Shown piece by piece: positions 1 through 10,227 of a DNA stretch of 64,000 nucleotides. The notes under the pieces are model-generated. The model saw only the letters and a list, made by a program, of their open reading frames with translations, ran no database searches and was not told where the DNA came from. Each line of letters starts with the position of its first letter. Positions within the stretch are counted from its first letter, which is position 1. A program made the position numbers and the translations under genes. Source of the DNA: Loripinus fragilis (taxonomy: Eukaryota; Mollusca; Bivalvia; Lucinida; Lucinidae); contig OZ026517.1 of the NCBI GenBank assembly GCA_964019695.1, forward strand, positions 76,983,252-77,047,251, read 5' to 3'.

Positions 1-393
1 ATTATAATCATTCCTTGATGGGACCCTGTAGTTTTCATTGCATTGTATAGGAAAATGCAAAGTTTTGGTACTACCTTAAAGTTTGATTCTCATTTTTCGC
101 GTTAAATGGGATAACCTAAACCATTTTAGTGGCGTTTTCAATGACAATGTCTAGGGCATGTCCTGGCATGTTGTCTTCTGAAAGTGATGATTTCAAATTC
201 TTAAAAACTGCAAAAAACATTAATTGCACGTGCATCACGTGCACCATAGTTCCAGGGCTGTGTAACTGTTTTATCTCTCCAAACCAGCTTGTCGTTGACC
301 AGAAACATGAACGTACCAGTAACCAAAGAGCTGTATTATATATTTTCCAAAATATCGAAATTTCAATACTGGTAACTTTTCATTGACGCTGAG
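1..393. other. unassigned sequence upstream of the LINE
   Basis: AT-rich sequence with short overlapping open frames on both strands, no recognisable domain and no repeat shared with the rest of the window. It ends where the directly repeated LINE sequence begins (near 394). Confidence 0.6.
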
Positions 394-432
394 TATATAT
401 CCCAAAGTCCAGAATATACCTCTGCACAGACT

Positions 433-2466
433 TTGGAGGCTTACTCGTGCAATAACGTTACTGATGCAGATCAAACATACGAGGCTGAGGAGACCAATTA
501 TGTCAACAGACAAGATGATGATGGTGACTATGATGAAAACAAAGTGTATAAATGTTTAGTGGCGTTGTACAGAGGCTTCCCAAAGGAGATGTTTGTTAAC
601 AGAATTCTGCTAAATGAAGCATCTTGTGAAACTAAATTAGGTGAAATGCGGTCCAGTTTGTTTGAACATCTAAAAGATGCAGATGATTTCCCATATGGAC
701 TTCAGTGCATGCTGAAGCGCCGGGTGTGTACCAGAAATGGTGACTCGGTTGCAATTAAACTGGCTTACGATATACATACACTAATGTCGGTTATAGAAGG
801 TGCAGAGTACACAGATATGAGAGAACTTCTAGGCTCAGGGTCGAGGAGAAGTCAGCGTTCTCAATCAACCCCTTCACAAGCCAACGAAACAATTGTACAA
901 AGTGACTTGGAAGTTAAAATGTTATCAGATGCTGTGACCACAGTAAAGGCTGAGCTTCTACGTATGAAACAGACTCAGACTGCTTTAGAAACTGCGCGCT
1001 CCAAAGAGTTGCAGTCCATGAAGTCAACTATGTTAGGGCTGAAATCAGACCTTACAACTCTAACAAACTCTGTTAAAAGTGGCCTTAATGTAATTAGTTT
1101 AAGTGTCAGTAGAATCGAGTCTGAAAAATGCATGGTTGTTACTCACTTAAAATCAGAGCTAAAACTATGAAAATCCAGACTAAATGTATGCAAGATGACA
1201 TTGACGCTCTACAATCACAGATTTCGTCCAGCAGGGCTACCAGGACGCACCGACGCAGATCTAATGGAAGGGCCAGCGGTGGAAAATCTGTTGATGATCC
1301 CTGCCAAGGCAGCCCAGACCTTTCCATTAGACATAGCGTGGGCGTGTGTGGTGGCGCTGTTGACGAAACGGTGAACTCTGCTACGGTAAACTCTAATAAT
1401 GAATTAACGGATGATGCTTCAGATGTAGATTGTAGTCGGACCGAGGACCCACCGGGCGAGGGAATGGCCTTTTCTCAGTTTGAAAACAATACTGTCATTG
1501 CAGAAACCTCCCCGATGGCTCCGTTGGTCCAACTTATACTTGTGTCGATGAGAATGAGCCAGAAACTATTCACAGGTCAGACGAAGTTTACAGTGGTAGA
1601 CCCATCAATACACGGGTCACTTACTCAGCCAATCGGGTTTGTTCAGAGGTTAGGAACACATTAACGGATTTCAAAACGCAAACAAAGAAAATGATTATGG
1701 TGGCTTTGAGAAATACGTTAAAGCTGCATAGTCTGTAACTTTTGATCTTTTTAATTTTTGAAATTATGTTTCTATTTTTCAAGAACACAGTGAAAAACTA
1801 AAATTCAGGTATACATTTTACCAATTTCGTAAATCTTTACAAATTATCAGTATCAAAACAACAGCATTTATGTTAAAACTTGACTGTCTATAATTATTGG
1901 AGGGACGCCAATAATTACTAACAAGAGAAAAAAACACACCTGTTTTTATATGATAATTCACTTTTCCATGCAGTTTTCAGCTATAGTGAACAGATTGATT
2001 GTGAAAACTGAACTTAATTCTGCTTTTACAAATGATTTAAAAAGAATTTTTTTTTTTTTTTGAAAATGTTCATAGTTGCAGACTTAGTCTCTTTAAGAAA
2101 CGAGCTAAACGTTATTACTTAGGCGGGTTCATGCCAACGGTTACACGCGAGGTAATAACCGAATACGTAACGATGCGGGGTCCTACTGTGACATGGGTTA
2201 GCATTTGGAATAGCAAACGCAACCCCAATAATGTTGTAATACGGTTAAATGTCACAGATAACCACCTCACAGATATGCTAGAGAAACGATCGTTTTGGCC
2301 AAGAGGGGTCACATGTAGACCGTGGGTTGATCGTATAGACCGTGCTCCAAATAGAAATAGGTCTGCATTTTATAGAGGCGACTCAATGCGCACAACATAT
2401 GGGCGGTCAGACATTGACAGTCATAACCCATTTTCACCACTAAGGGATCACATTAATCTCGATTAA
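433..2466 (+). pseudogene. LINE ORF1 (nucleic-acid-binding protein), copy 1, broken
   Basis: The first part (433-1170, 245 aa) has an acidic N terminus, then a heptad-rich region typical of LINE ORF1 coiled coils. The frame shifts near 1150 into a stretch rich in Ser, Arg and Asp (to about 1520), shifts again near 1525 and again near 1680, and is then split by a 371-bp MITE. Beyond the MITE, 2097-2466 encodes a basic C-terminal domain with TWVSIWNSKRNPNNVVIRLN and FWPRGVTCRPW. The domain is strongly conserved between the two copies here. ORF1 proteins bind the LINE RNA in the cytoplasm as part of the retrotransposition particle. Family assignment rests on position before the endonuclease ORF and on composition, so it is moderately sure. 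Confidence 0.6.
1722..2092. mobile_element. 371-bp MITE with TTAA target duplication inside LINE ORF1
   Basis: TTAA occurs at 1718-1721 and 2093-2096. The inner ends are imperfect inverted repeats: AGCTGCATAGTCTGTAAC on the left and, reverse-complemented, AGAGACTAAGTCTGCAAC on the right. Deleting the element plus one TTAA rejoins the ORF1 frame as Tyr-Val-Lys-Lys-Arg-Ala-Lys, which supports the boundaries. TTAA duplication is the signature of piggyBac-type transposases. The element has no coding capacity. A second copy lies at 4508-4878 and a partial one at 8925-9082. Confidence 0.75.
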
Positions 2467-2491
2467 TCTCAGGTCTTTAAATCAAAATTTA

Positions 2492-2982
2492 ATGGATGTT
2501 ACAAATCTTCAGTTCAACTTTTTAACTTGGAATGCAACAGGCATCATGTCGAGCGCATCATATTTATGTGAATGTCTTAAACACAAAAACATTGATATTT
2601 GCGGAATTTCGGAGCACTGGCTTTATGAGAAAGACTTACAGTTTTTAAAACAGATAGACAACTCCTTTATGTGTCATGCGGTTTCTGACTTTGATTTGAA
2701 ACGACCCAGTAGAAGAGGGGTAGGAAAGGGCGGAGTTGCTATACTATGGCACAAAAAAAGATGATAAATATGTAATTCCCCTGTCTCTTGATGATGACAG
2801 GGTAATTGGTATTAAATTTGAAATAAATAGAGATAATAGTACTTTCTTGTTTCAGGTATACTTGCCATGTACTAATCACCCAATTGATATGTTTAAAGAG
2901 TACCTGGATCGCTTACAAAACATCCTTTCGCTTTATTCAGAAAAAGGAACGGTTGTGTTAATGGGGGATTTTAATGCATACC
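2492..2982 (+). pseudogene. LINE ORF2 endonuclease fragment, copy 1
   Basis: The N-terminal part of an apurinic-like endonuclease, with FLTWNATGI, the catalytic glutamate in GISEHWL, GKGGVAIL and the start of the GDFNAY motif. A seventh A in an A-run near 2754-2760 (six in copy 2) shifts the frame. The sequence leaves the LINE right after the GDFNAY codons. This enzyme nicks target DNA to prime reverse transcription; this fragment cannot be active. Confidence 0.8.
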
Positions 2983-3180
2983 TTCACATGAAGATGCAAT
3001 ATTACTGGTTCCTGGCATATCCTAACACGGGGCTGAATCTCATTAATCTTATCTGACAACTTTAGTATCTGTAATCACAACTGAATAATCGATTCAGAAG
3101 AGGAGACGAAGCAATATACTGAATTAACCCCAGTCATGCTTGAAACTTCTCAGGGGTTTCGTACAGAGGTGAAAATTCCT
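2983..3180. other. 198-bp junction spacer between the LINE copies
   Basis: Sequence not shared with either LINE copy. It separates the broken end of copy 1 from the start of copy 2. I see no gene or target-site duplication in it. Confidence 0.5.
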
Positions 3181-3218
3181 TATATATCCCAAATCCAGAA
3201 TATACCTCTGCACAGACT

Positions 3219-5252
3219 TTGGAGGCTTACTCGTGCAATAACGTTACTGATGCAGATCAAACATACGAGGCTGAGGAGACCAATTATGTCAACAGACAAG
3301 ATGATGATGGTGACTATGATGAAAACAAAGTGTATAAATGTTTAGTGGCGTTGTACAGAGGCTTCCCAAAGGAGATGTTTGTTAACAGAATTCTGCTAAA
3401 TGAAGCATCTTGTGAAACTAAATTAGGTGAAATGCGGTCCAGTTTGTTTGAACATCTAAAAGATGCAGATGATTTCCCATATGGACTTCAGTGCATGCTG
3501 AAGCGCTGGGTGTGTACCAGAAATGGTGACTCGGTTGCAATTAAACTGGCTTACGATATACATACACTAATGTCGGTTATAGAAGGTGCAGAGTACACAG
3601 ATATGAGAGAACTTCTAGGCTCAGGGTCGGGGAGAAGTCAGCGTTCTCAATCAACCCCTTCACAAGCCAACGAAACAATTGTACAAAGTGACTTGGAAGT
3701 TAAAATGTTATCAGATGCTGTGACCACAGTAAAGGCTGAGCTTCTACGTATGAAACAGACTCAGACTGCTTTAGAAACTGCGCGCTCCAAAGAGTTGCAG
3801 TCCATGAAGTCAACTATGTTAGGGCTGAAATCAGACCTTACAACTCTAACAAACTCTGTTAAAAGTGGCCTTAATGTAATTAGTTTAAGTGTCAGTAGAA
3901 TCGAGTCTGAAAAATGCATGGTTGTTACTCACTTAAAATCAGAGCTAAAACTATGAAAATCCAGACTAAATGTATGCAAGATGACATTGACGCTCTACAA
4001 TCACAGATTTCGTCCAGCAGGGCTACCAGGACGCACCGACGCAGATCAAATGGAAGGGCCAGCGGTGGAAAATCTGTTGATGATCCCTGCCAAGGCAGCC
4101 CAGACCTTTCCATTAGACATAGCGTGGGCGTGTGTGGTGGCGCTGTTGACGAAACGGTGAACTCTGCTACGGTAAACTCTAATAATGAATTAACGGATGA
4201 TGCTTCAGATGTAGATTGTAGTCGGACCGAGGACCCAACGGGCGAGGGAATGGCCTTTTCTCAGTTTGAAAACAATACTGTCATTGCAGAAACCTCCCCG
4301 ATGGCTCCGCTGGTCCAACTTATACTTGTGTCGATGAGAATGAGCCAGAAACTATTCACAGGTCAGACGAAGTTTACAGTGGTAGACCCATCAATACACG
4401 GGTCACTTACTCAGCCAATCGGGTTTGTTCAGAGGTTAGGAACACATTAACGGATTTCAAAACGCAAACAAAGAAAATGATTATGGTGGCTTTGAGAAAT
4501 ACGTTAAAGCTGCATAGTCTGTAACTTTTGATCTTTTTAATTTTTGAAATAATGTTTCTATTTTTCAAGAACACAGTGAAAAACTAAAATTCAGGTATAC
4601 ATTTTACCAATTTCGTAAATCTTTACAAATTATCAGTATCAAAACAACAGCATTTATGTTAAAACTTGACTGTCTATAATTATTGGAGGGACGCAAATAA
4701 TTACCAACAAGAGAAAAAAACACACCTGTTTTTATATGATAATTCACTTTTCCATGCAGTTTTCAGCTATAGTGAACAGATTAATTGTGAAAACTGAACT
4801 TAATTCTGCTTTTACAAATGATTTAAAAAGATTTTTTTTTTTTTTTTGAAAATGTTCATAGTTGCAGACTTAGTCTCTTTAAGAAACGAGCTAAACGTTA
4901 TTACGTAGGCGGGTTCATGCCAACGGTTACACGCGAGGTAATAACCGAATACGTAACGATGCGGGGTCCTACTGTGACATGGGTTAGCATTTGGAATAGC
5001 AAACGCAACCCCAATAATGTTGTAATACGGTTAAATGTCACAGATAACCACCTCACAGATATGCTAGAGAAACGATCGTTTTGGCCAAGAGGGGTCACAT
5101 GTAGACCGTGGGTTGATCGTATAGACCGTGCTCCAAATAGAAATAGGTCTGCATTTTATAGAGGCGACTCAATGCGCACAACATATGGGCGGTCAGACAT
5201 TGACAGTCATAACCCATTTTCACCACTAAGGGATCACATTAATCTCGATTAA
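3219..5252 (+). pseudogene. LINE ORF1, copy 2, broken
   Basis: Nearly identical to the ORF1 remnant at 433-2466, with the same frameshifts and the same MITE position. Differences are a handful of point changes, for example Arg to Trp in MLKRRVC/MLKRWVC and Arg to Gly in the GSGSRRS region. The shared lesions show that ORF1 was already inactive when the segment was duplicated. Confidence 0.6.
4508..4878. mobile_element. 371-bp TTAA-flanked MITE, second copy
   Basis: Same element and same insertion point as 1722-2092, with TTAA at 4504-4507 and 4879-4882. It was copied along with its host LINE and not inserted independently. Confidence 0.75.
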
Positions 5253-5277
5253 TCTCAGGTCTTTAAATCAAAATTTA

Positions 5278-7386
5278 ATGGATGTTACAAATCTTCAGTT
5301 CAACTTTTTAACTTGGAATGCAACAGGCATCATGTCGAGCGCATCATATTTATGTGAATGTCTTAAACACAAAAACATTGATATTTGCGGAATTTCGGAG
5401 CACTGGCTTTATGAGAAAGACTTACAGTTTTTAAAACAGATAGACAACTCCTTTATGTGTCATGCGGTTTCTGACTTTGATTTGAAACGACCCAGTAGAA
5501 GAGGGGTAGGAAAGGGCGGAGTTGCTATACTATGGCACAAAAAAGATGATAAATATGTAATTCCCCTGTCTCTTGATGATGACAGGGTAATTGGTATTAA
5601 ATTTGAAATAAATAGAGATAATAGTACTTTCTTGTTTCAGGTATACTTGCCATGTACTAATCACCCAATTGATATGTTTAAAGAGTACCTGGATCGCTTA
5701 CAAAACATCATTTCGCTTTATTCAGAAAAAGGAACGGTTGTGTTAATGGGGGATTTTAATGCATACCTACCCATAGCCTGCTTTCGCGAACGTGCTGATC
5801 ATAGAAGTCTTTACTTACAGTCTTTTGTTCCTGATAATAATATGCTCTCACTTTATACCTCAGAATTATGCACAGGTGCAAACTCAACCTTTGTCACGTA
5901 CGATGGCAGGTATGAGTCGTTAATAGACTACATTTTGATTCCAGTAGAGAAAATGAAAAATGTCACACTACAAAGCCAAATAGATGGACTTGACCGTGTC
6001 GCAGAAATTGACAGCGGTCATTTCTGGCGCCTGGTAAATGCACGCCGCAAAACATCTAACTCCAGTCCTAGAACAGAACTTATATTTAATGGCCAAACTT
6101 TCAATACCTCGAAGGAAATTAATAAAGAATGGGCGCACTATTTTCGCGATCTATATACACCTACACAGAATAAGAATTTTGATAGCAACTTCTATGATTA
6201 AGTTTCAAACGAAATAAGACGCATTGAAATAAACTTGGAAAACTCACGCGAATCCCTTAGTTACCCTATAATAAGCCCTGACGAAGTGGGGTCTGCAATA
6301 AAAATGACCCACAGTAATAAAGCTGGTGGAGACGACGAAATCGTATGTGAATATATAAAATACGGAGGTACTATTTTACTTGAAATTCTCTCAAAGTTCT
6401 ATACTGCAATTTTGCGATTTGCATATGCCCCAAAAGATATGAAAAAAATGCGTTATAGTAACTCTTTTTAAAGGTGGCGGTAGACGTAAAGACAACCCTG
6501 ACAATTATCGCGCCATTACATTGTCATCTGTTGTGCTTAAGCTATTGGAGAGGATCTTATTGACCAGAATCGAACTCTTTGACACTATCAAACCTCCAAT
6601 CCATCCCTTGCAAGGGGGTTTAAGAAGCAACAGGGCTGTCTGATGACTTCATTTTTAGTTAAAGAAGCGATACAATTTGCTAAAGAGAAGGGTAGTAAAG
6701 TTAACACTTGCTTTCTCGACGTAAGGAAGGCCTTTGATCAAGTCTGGCATAATGGTCTATTCATAGCTCTGTACAAGGGCTTGTCCCCGATATTCATCGC
6801 ATTTTGGGCAAATATTCTTTACTCGAAGTACTATTTAGATTTGAGTCAGAGGGTAATTTTAGGTCCAAAATGTCATGGAAGCATGCTGTTAGGGAAAATA
6901 TGAAACTGGCAATAGATAGAGAATGGAGATTAAAATCTTCAAGCTCGACTGAAGTAAATTCTATACTCAGAATCACTGACCTAAATAGTGAGTCTGTTTT
7001 CTGGGAAGTAAGTTGAGAATTTCCAAAATACCATCCATTTATTCAAAAGGCTGTTCATATGCTTTGCCTAATGGTCTGTGGAAAACGGGTAAGAAAGTGC
7101 CAACTTTGTCAGAGCTATATCTCAAACCCAACTGAGCATATGCTATTATATGGAAGTCAAACGTTTGATTTTCAAGAAACTTTCTGGCGCAGATTAATCT
7201 TCAGATTTGGAATGCATTTTTTTCAATTCTTTTATGTCAGAGTCGCCCAATGGTCAAATAGAGCTGTTATATTTGGGATGTTCAAAACTACTGAACAACA
7301 AAATTGATGTCACTGACTGTGTCAAAATATTTTCTACTGCTCTTGCAAAATTACATGTCCACTCAGTCAACTCCATCAAAATTTAA
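5278..7386 (+). pseudogene. LINE ORF2 (endonuclease-reverse transcriptase), broken
   Basis: Reading order: APE endonuclease (WNATGI, SEHWL, GKGGVAILW, VVLMGDFNAYLP, SLIDYIL) at 5278-5985; a spliced-down pre-RT region (HFWRLVNARRKTS, WAHYFRDLYTP); an in-frame TAA at 6199; RT entry motifs (SNKAGGDDEI, then after a frameshift near 6455 FKGGGRRKDNPDNYRAITLS); and RT motif A FLDVRKAFDQVWHNGL at about 6714-6760. After a deletion only the C-terminal domain remains, with a C-x2-C-x8-H pattern (CQLCQSYISNPTEHML) near 7095-7145. The catalytic palm is missing. The clade could be CR1/Jockey/I-like; I cannot separate these by eye. Confidence 0.8.
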
Positions 7387-7721
7387 TTGTAGCTCAAATG
7401 CTTTACTTCAGAAAGGTGTTCCTATTCTGCTCATAAAAAAAATGGTCCTTTCCACTACTTTTATAAATGTCTTTTTATAAAATGACGTGGATAAGGATTC
7501 TCTTATTGGTTAGATTGCTCTTTTATTATTTTCAGACTCAGTTCAGTTTCTTGCATTTCGTTTCGGCAAGGATCTGAAGGTACGATACTGGGAATAGTTG
7601 AAAGTAAGCTTTGTTTTGGTCAATATCATATAATTCAATAAATGTAAAATGAGAACGAGTTGCCAGCTCTACGTTTGCTGTTTGTTTGTAAGCATATTCT
7701 CGCACATTAGGGTAATTTAAT
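7387..7721. other. non-coding sequence between LINE and hairpin cluster
   Basis: AT-rich sequence with no repeat or domain that I recognise. It contains a pyrimidine-rich TTTATTATTTTCAG near 7522-7535 that could be a splice acceptor, but no convincing exon follows. Confidence 0.5.
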
Positions 7722-7810
7722 TTTAGTTGTGGCCATGATTTTCGTGACCAACCGTCAGTTGTAGCAATTGAGCTGAAGCTGTCGGTACTTGAGCCATGGT
7801 CACAATTAAA
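7722..7810 (+). ncRNA. microRNA-precursor-like hairpin 1 of 3
   Basis: The 89-nt segment folds into one hairpin. The lower stem pairs 7722-7737 with 7795-7810: 16 consecutive pairs, including two G-U. The middle is an imperfect helix. The upper stem is CCGTCAG with CTGTCGG, then TAGC with GCTG closing an AATTGA loop. The non-Watson-Crick pairs are G-U only if the plus strand is transcribed, which fixes the strand. The core (about 7750-7790) is shared with hairpins at 7961 and 8216, whereas the sequence between hairpins is not. Likely arms are about 7745-7766 and 7773-7794. I do not recognise a known microRNA family. Confidence 0.6.
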
Positions 7811-7960
7811 CTTGACTGATCTTTGCATAAGCGCTGATTGGATATGTAGTTAAAGAAAATAAAGTTTCATGGATTTTATGACAGAGTGACAGTGAGTCAC
7901 TTTTCATGGCCCATATTGCAATAGGCTGCTAAAAAGTATACGTTTGAATGTCTATATTGT

Positions 7961-8048
7961 TTAAATTGTTGCTAGGTTCATGTGGTCAACCGTCAGTTAT
8001 AGCAATTTAGCTGAAGCTGGCGGCACTTGAGCCCTAGTAGCAGTTAAA
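7961..8048 (+). ncRNA. microRNA-precursor-like hairpin 2 of 3
   Basis: Lower stem 7961-7976 pairs with 8033-8048: 15 of 16 pairs, three of them U-G or G-U. The upper stem is CCGTCAG with CTGGCGG and the loop has the same TAGCAATT...AGCTG core. The lower-stem sequence differs at many positions from hairpins 1 and 3, but pairing is kept. It lies about 240 bases downstream of hairpin 1. Confidence 0.6.
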
Positions 8049-8215
8049 ATTCAATAGGACTTGTGAAGATTTCATGAAGATATCTTAACCATCATAAGTT
8101 TCATATTTAACAGCTGCGCGAGTTTAAGCTATCTATGGCTAATAATGCAATACTATTAATGCTGTGTTGGTACAAATTTGTAATCTTGCATGTCTTTTTA
8201 TATGAGATTGTGTAG

Positions 8216-8306
8216 TTTTAGTAGCGGCTGTGGTTTGCGTGGCCAACCGCCAGTTGTAGCAATTGAGCTGAAGCTGACGGCACGTAAACCATAGTCGCAA
8301 TGGGAA
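8216..8306 (+). ncRNA. microRNA-precursor-like hairpin 3 of 3
   Basis: The stem GCGGCTGTGGTTTGCGTG (8224-8241) pairs with CACGTAAACCATAGTCGC (8281-8298): 18 continuous pairs, three of them G-U on the plus strand. Above it come CCGCCAG and CTGACGG, then the conserved TAGCAATTGAGCTG apex. It is about 257 bases from hairpin 2. It is the best-paired of the three. Confidence 0.65.
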
Positions 8307-8514
8307 TCCAGTGGACGTCGCATGAGAAATTATTTACTGTGATAAAGAGGAGAAAAAAGGCCTTTGACAGGTTTTATATTTTCATATAAGACTTGTCAAA
8401 GACTTTCTTCATTTACACCAGATGGCTTAAAAAATCATAATAGGCGTACCTTAACTTTGTCTATTGGAAGGCCCCTATGTTGGTACAGATACATTTACGA
8501 ACAGTGAAGACCAA

Positions 8515-8560
8515 GATGAAATGCCGCATGATGCGGCGTTTCATCAGGATCTACACTGCT
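8515..8560. repeat. palindromic core of a dispersed MITE family
   Basis: A 31-bp near-perfect palindrome (8515-8545; GATGAAATGCCGC / GCGGCGTTTCATC) followed by GATCTACACTGCTTG. The same arrangement (GCGGCGTC hairpin then GGTCTACACTGTTTGCC) sits inside the TTAACCC-ended MITE at 26836-27054, so this is probably a remnant of that family. Confidence 0.5.
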
Positions 8561-8689
8561 TGTAATAAATATAAATATATATATCCAATGGACCGCCCCT
8601 GGTCTGTTGTATCCGGCTGGAGGGTGGAGGCCATTAGTTTTCAAAGGGCCAATAGTGGTACATATGTATATATAAATTATGTTTTCTAT

Positions 8690-8761
8690 ATTGCTATTGT
8701 ATTTGTATAATCTATGCATGCTCTTCACTTGTGGAGGAAATAAAGAATATTATTATTATTA

Positions 8762-8838
<77 letters not shown>
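8690..8838 (+). repeat. retroposon-like 3' tail and (ATT)n microsatellite
   Basis: An AATAAA signal (8738-8744) runs straight into about 90 bases of ATT repeats (8747-8838). This is the usual tail form of some LINEs and SINEs that end in short tandem repeats. No coding part was recognised upstream. Confidence 0.5.
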
Positions 8839-8924
8839 TTAGACCACACTCAACTTAACCATAAGGAGAGAAAACTGTTAGCATAAAGGTCGTACATAAG
8901 AAACTAACAGATATTCTAATCTTG

Positions 8925-9082
8925 GAAATAAAGTTTCTATTTTTCAAGAATACAGTAAAAATACTCAAATTCAGGTAAACATTTTACCATTTTCATAAAT
9001 GTTAACAAATTAAATCTGTCAAAACAATAGCATTTATGTTAAAAATCAATTGGAGGGACGTAAATAATTCCTAACACATAAC
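8925..9082 (+). mobile_element. fragment of the TTAA MITE found in LINE ORF1
   Basis: Aligns by eye with 1757-1925 and 4545-4711 (shared blocks TTTCTATTTTTCAAGAA, AACATTTTACCA, AGCATTTATGTTAAAA and TTGGAGGGACG). It lies outside any LINE, so the inner sequence of the ORF1 copies is an independent mobile unit. Its TIRs are not visible here. Confidence 0.7.
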
Positions 9083-9088
9083 TCCTTT

Positions 9089-9390
9089 AAGTGGGTGGGG
9101 GACAACTCCATCTAATTTTATATACTTTCCCTTCCTAACTACTCTAGTATTAAAAAATGTCTGCCCTGTAATGCGAGAATACCAATAATTGATTAATTAT
9201 TCCTCATGCTCCAAATAATGATCACATAATTTGCCATTTTTGACAATCTTAACTCAAAGCAGTGGGCCATGCCAAAACAAAAGTTGGTGGTGAGCTGTCT
9301 AAATAAAGCAGATTGTACCATCGAACTGTCACCAGAAATCTATGTATCAGTTAAAGAAGTGGGGGGGGGGTACATCAAACTCTCTCCGCT

Positions 9391-9435
<45 letters not shown>

Positions 9436-9463
9436 ACTGGTCTCTCTCTCTCTCCGCTGCCCC

Positions 9464-9520
<57 letters not shown>

Positions 9521-10115
9521 CCTCTCTCTCTCTCTCAAATACGACTCGCATTTACTGAAATGTTGTTGTATTTGCTTTTCAAGCGCAATATATTCAAAGA
9601 CTGTTTGTAAATAATAATATTGATACGAGCTTGCTAATATGTACATTGTATTCCATTTTCGGACGGGAATCTTACATCTCTCCAGTGACTTTTAGTACTC
9701 TCGGTGCTTTGATAAGTATGATTGAATAGTACATTTCAGGAAAAATTGCAGAAAAAGTCTTTTTACGGTATTTGCCGCATGCGGAACCGACTCAGAGTTA
9801 TCATTGTATGGTGTTATATTATATGATAAATAGTTTTATCCGGTTCCGCATACGGACATGTATCTAATTGAGTCACGAAGTACACGAAGGTGTTTGATTT
9901 TACCATAGACTTAGTGTTAAGTGTGGTTGATAGGGCATGCGTTTAATCCCAAAATTTATCATAAAAATAGATTTTAGTGAAGAAAACAAATTGTGGACAT
10001 TAAACTAGAGACTCTTAGGTATCATTTGGCATTATTTTGAAGGGATTTCTTAACAATCGATTTTTTACTGTAAAAGTGGGCCATTTGTAATATAAAACCG
10101 TAACACGTCCTTTGG
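9089..10115. mobile_element. truncated copy of the 22-24 kb TIR element
   Basis: Co-linear with 23133-24107, from GGGGGACAACTCCATCTAAT through a TC microsatellite to the terminal CCGTAACACGTCCTTT (10100-10115), which matches the right terminal inverted repeat of the element at 22092-24107. The left half is missing. There is no transposase ORF. Confidence 0.7.
9392..9536. repeat. (TC)n microsatellite
   Basis: About 145 bases of TC repeats with a few interruptions. It is at the homologous place in the related element at 23450-23558, so it is part of the element. The apparent Leu-Ser or Arg-Glu reading frames across it are artefacts. Confidence 0.95.
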
Positions 10116-10131
10116 TTTGAGGACACATATT

Positions 10132-10227
10132 CACAGTATGTAAACTAAAATAAACATCCTGTACCTTTCCTCCTAGCTCAGGCCGTATAAACATGAATTT
10201 CAGCGCTCGTGCGTAACCAGTAGTCGG
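10132..10227 (+). repeat. left terminal inverted repeat of the 8.43-kb element
   Basis: Begins CACAGTATGTAAACT and ends GTAACCAGTAGTCGG. Its reverse complement is found at 18465-18561. Confidence 0.85.

Larger units (their letters stand above)
394..2982 (+). mobile_element. non-LTR retrotransposon (LINE), copy 1, 3'-truncated
   Basis: This segment repeats at 3181-5770 with about 99% identity by eye and an offset of 2786-2787 bases. It holds a degenerate ORF1 and the start of an APE-type endonuclease ORF2, which stops abruptly in the GDFNAY motif region where unrelated sequence begins. Both copies share the same frameshifts and the same inner MITE, so the copying followed the element's death. 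It looks like a local segmental duplication (or an assembly duplicate) rather than two insertions. The LINE clade is not resolved here. Confidence 0.85.
3181..7386 (+). mobile_element. non-LTR retrotransposon (LINE), copy 2, internally deleted
   Basis: The longer LINE copy: ORF1 (3219-5252), the inner MITE (4508-4878), endonuclease (from 5278), part of the reverse transcriptase, and a C-terminal Cys/His domain ending at a TAA at 7384-7386. A deletion near 5985-6000 removes sequence between the endonuclease and the pre-RT region. A second near 6785 removes the RT core with its catalytic YxDD box. It is therefore non-autonomous and old. Confidence 0.85.

Noticed and set aside
7538..7828. 96-codon minus-strand frame
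   Set aside because: It overlaps hairpin 1, which shows plus-strand RNA pairing, and the frame has no domain or conservation in the sister hairpins.
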